From contig NC_133896.1 in assembly GCF_964199755.1 (NCBI RefSeq), positions 172,237,092 to 172,301,091 of the forward strand: a DNA stretch of 64,000 nt, read 5' to 3'. The translations under genes were made by a program, and so were the position numbers. The stretch is from Larus michahellis (lineage: Eukaryota; Chordata; Aves; Charadriiformes; Laridae). The notes below the pieces were generated by a model, which searched no databases, was not told the origin of the DNA, and saw only the letters and a list, made by a program, of their open reading frames with translations. Positions 63,251-64,000 of the stretch are shown here, one piece after another. Each line of letters opens with the position of its first letter. The first letter of the stretch is position 1.

Positions 63251-64000
63251 GGGGAGAGAATGTTTATCGTTCACTGTTGAACTTCATGTTATCCATTAAT
63301 GCTCAATGATGTGCCTAGGGAAATGTATTTGCTTTTATGTCTTTTGGATTTCAAATTCAGGCTAAAAAAAATATTCCCAAAACAGTGTCTTTTTAAGATT
63401 ATTGCTTTATAACCTTCATAAATAATAGAAGATTTATTACAGAAAGAATATGGATTTCAGTAAAGATTTTTTTTTTAAGTAAGTCTATAACTAATAATTT
63501 CTGTTTGCCTTAATGACAAATTTTCTATCATGTTAAAAATCTCGTAATTCAGTGATCAAGGAATACTACACGGATTCACCAGCTGTCTTAAAGCAGAAGC
63601 AATGGGTTCCCAGTGACTGAAACTTGTAAAATATGTGAACTTGAAGAAAACTTTACAGGTAACAATCAACCACAAAAAGTATTTTATGTGCCAGTGTCTA
63701 TATAATTCATTACCACAGGGAAGTATTATAGTACTGTAGTTATAAATTTGCTAAAATATTTTCTTAATGGCAATGAACTTTTGCCGCTGATTTGATTAGA
63801 GATATGCTTCTGCCACCAGCTGAACATTTTTCTACTAACAAGCTGATGTTTTTCTCTTCTGTTTAGAGAATGATTAGAGATGTAAACACTGAGGATAAAA
63901 CAGTGAGTTTTGCACCCCAGCCCTTCTTCAGAAATAAGTATTTGCACATGGAAAGCTTGCTAATATATTTATTGTTTTAATCAATGAATGAATGATCAAT

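Larger units (their letters stand above)
43735..64000. other. 20-kb stretch without recognisable gene or interspersed repeat
   Basis: I looked for CR1 tails, CR1 coding motifs and the LTR types seen to the left and found none. The stretch holds A-rich and CAAA-rich tracts (49402-49476, 50384-50442, 63192-63250), a TATC microsatellite (49753-49795), a GGTTTT run (51875-51927), TA/TG runs (48070-48110, 53700-53725, 56140-56180), a 14-bp tandem repeat (58986-59027) and a G-rich run (61448-61464). The longest frames are on the minus strand at 44368-44844 (158 codons), 61518-61889 (123), 57088-57411 (107), 57393-57707 (104) and 43890-44198 (102). None shows a domain I recognise. Confidence 0.6.

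Overview
The window is gene-poor vertebrate nuclear DNA, AT-rich and full of short chance open frames. I assign it to a bird. Most recognisable sequence is CR1 LINE, with copies ending in the 8-bp ATTCTATG-type tail and the 3' UTR typical of avian CR1. Three solitary endogenous-retrovirus LTRs also match LTR types I know from birds. A turtle or crocodilian source is less likely. I see no exon chain, tRNA, rRNA, CRISPR array or bacterial feature. The window is best read as intergenic DNA or part of a very long intron.

Layout. At 541-3925 lies one old minus-strand CR1 copy. Read right to left it runs from the endonuclease end through the linker and reverse transcriptase to the C-terminal part. 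It is interrupted by a plus-strand CR1 scrap (2300-2515) and by a solo LTR (1457-2043) with an intact 5-bp target duplication. From 3926 to 13773 I recognise no element. At 13774-14165 is an internally deleted minus-strand CR1. A very old CR1/L3-like scrap lies near 19660-19830 and a 20-21-bp tandem repeat at 21680-21781. At 22148-23820 is a plus-strand CR1 carrying a minus-strand CR1 inserted in its reverse transcriptase region. Minus-strand CR1 tails follow at 26859-27115 and 28901-29751, then a second solo LTR at 33757-34543.

The densest repeat cluster is 36.9-43.7 kb. It holds a plus-strand CR1 (36918-37498) almost identical over 482 bp to the copy 13.7 kb upstream. It also holds a head-to-head CR1 pair (38934-39833), a decayed plus-strand CR1 (40045-40509), a minus-strand CR1 reverse-transcriptase piece (42231-42714) and a third solo LTR (42966-43729) with a perfect 5-bp duplication. 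A locally GC-rich stretch with a TATA-like box (38024-38910) is unexplained. From 43.7 kb to the end I recognise no interspersed repeat, only microsatellites, A-rich tracts and a few weak unassigned ORFs.

No set of genes works together here. What the window offers is a layered insertion history: nested elements with readable target duplications, a sharp identity break between two CR1 copies that suggests gene conversion or a local copying event, and repeat-free blocks that may or may not reflect constraint. All family names come from recognition by eye; no database search was run.
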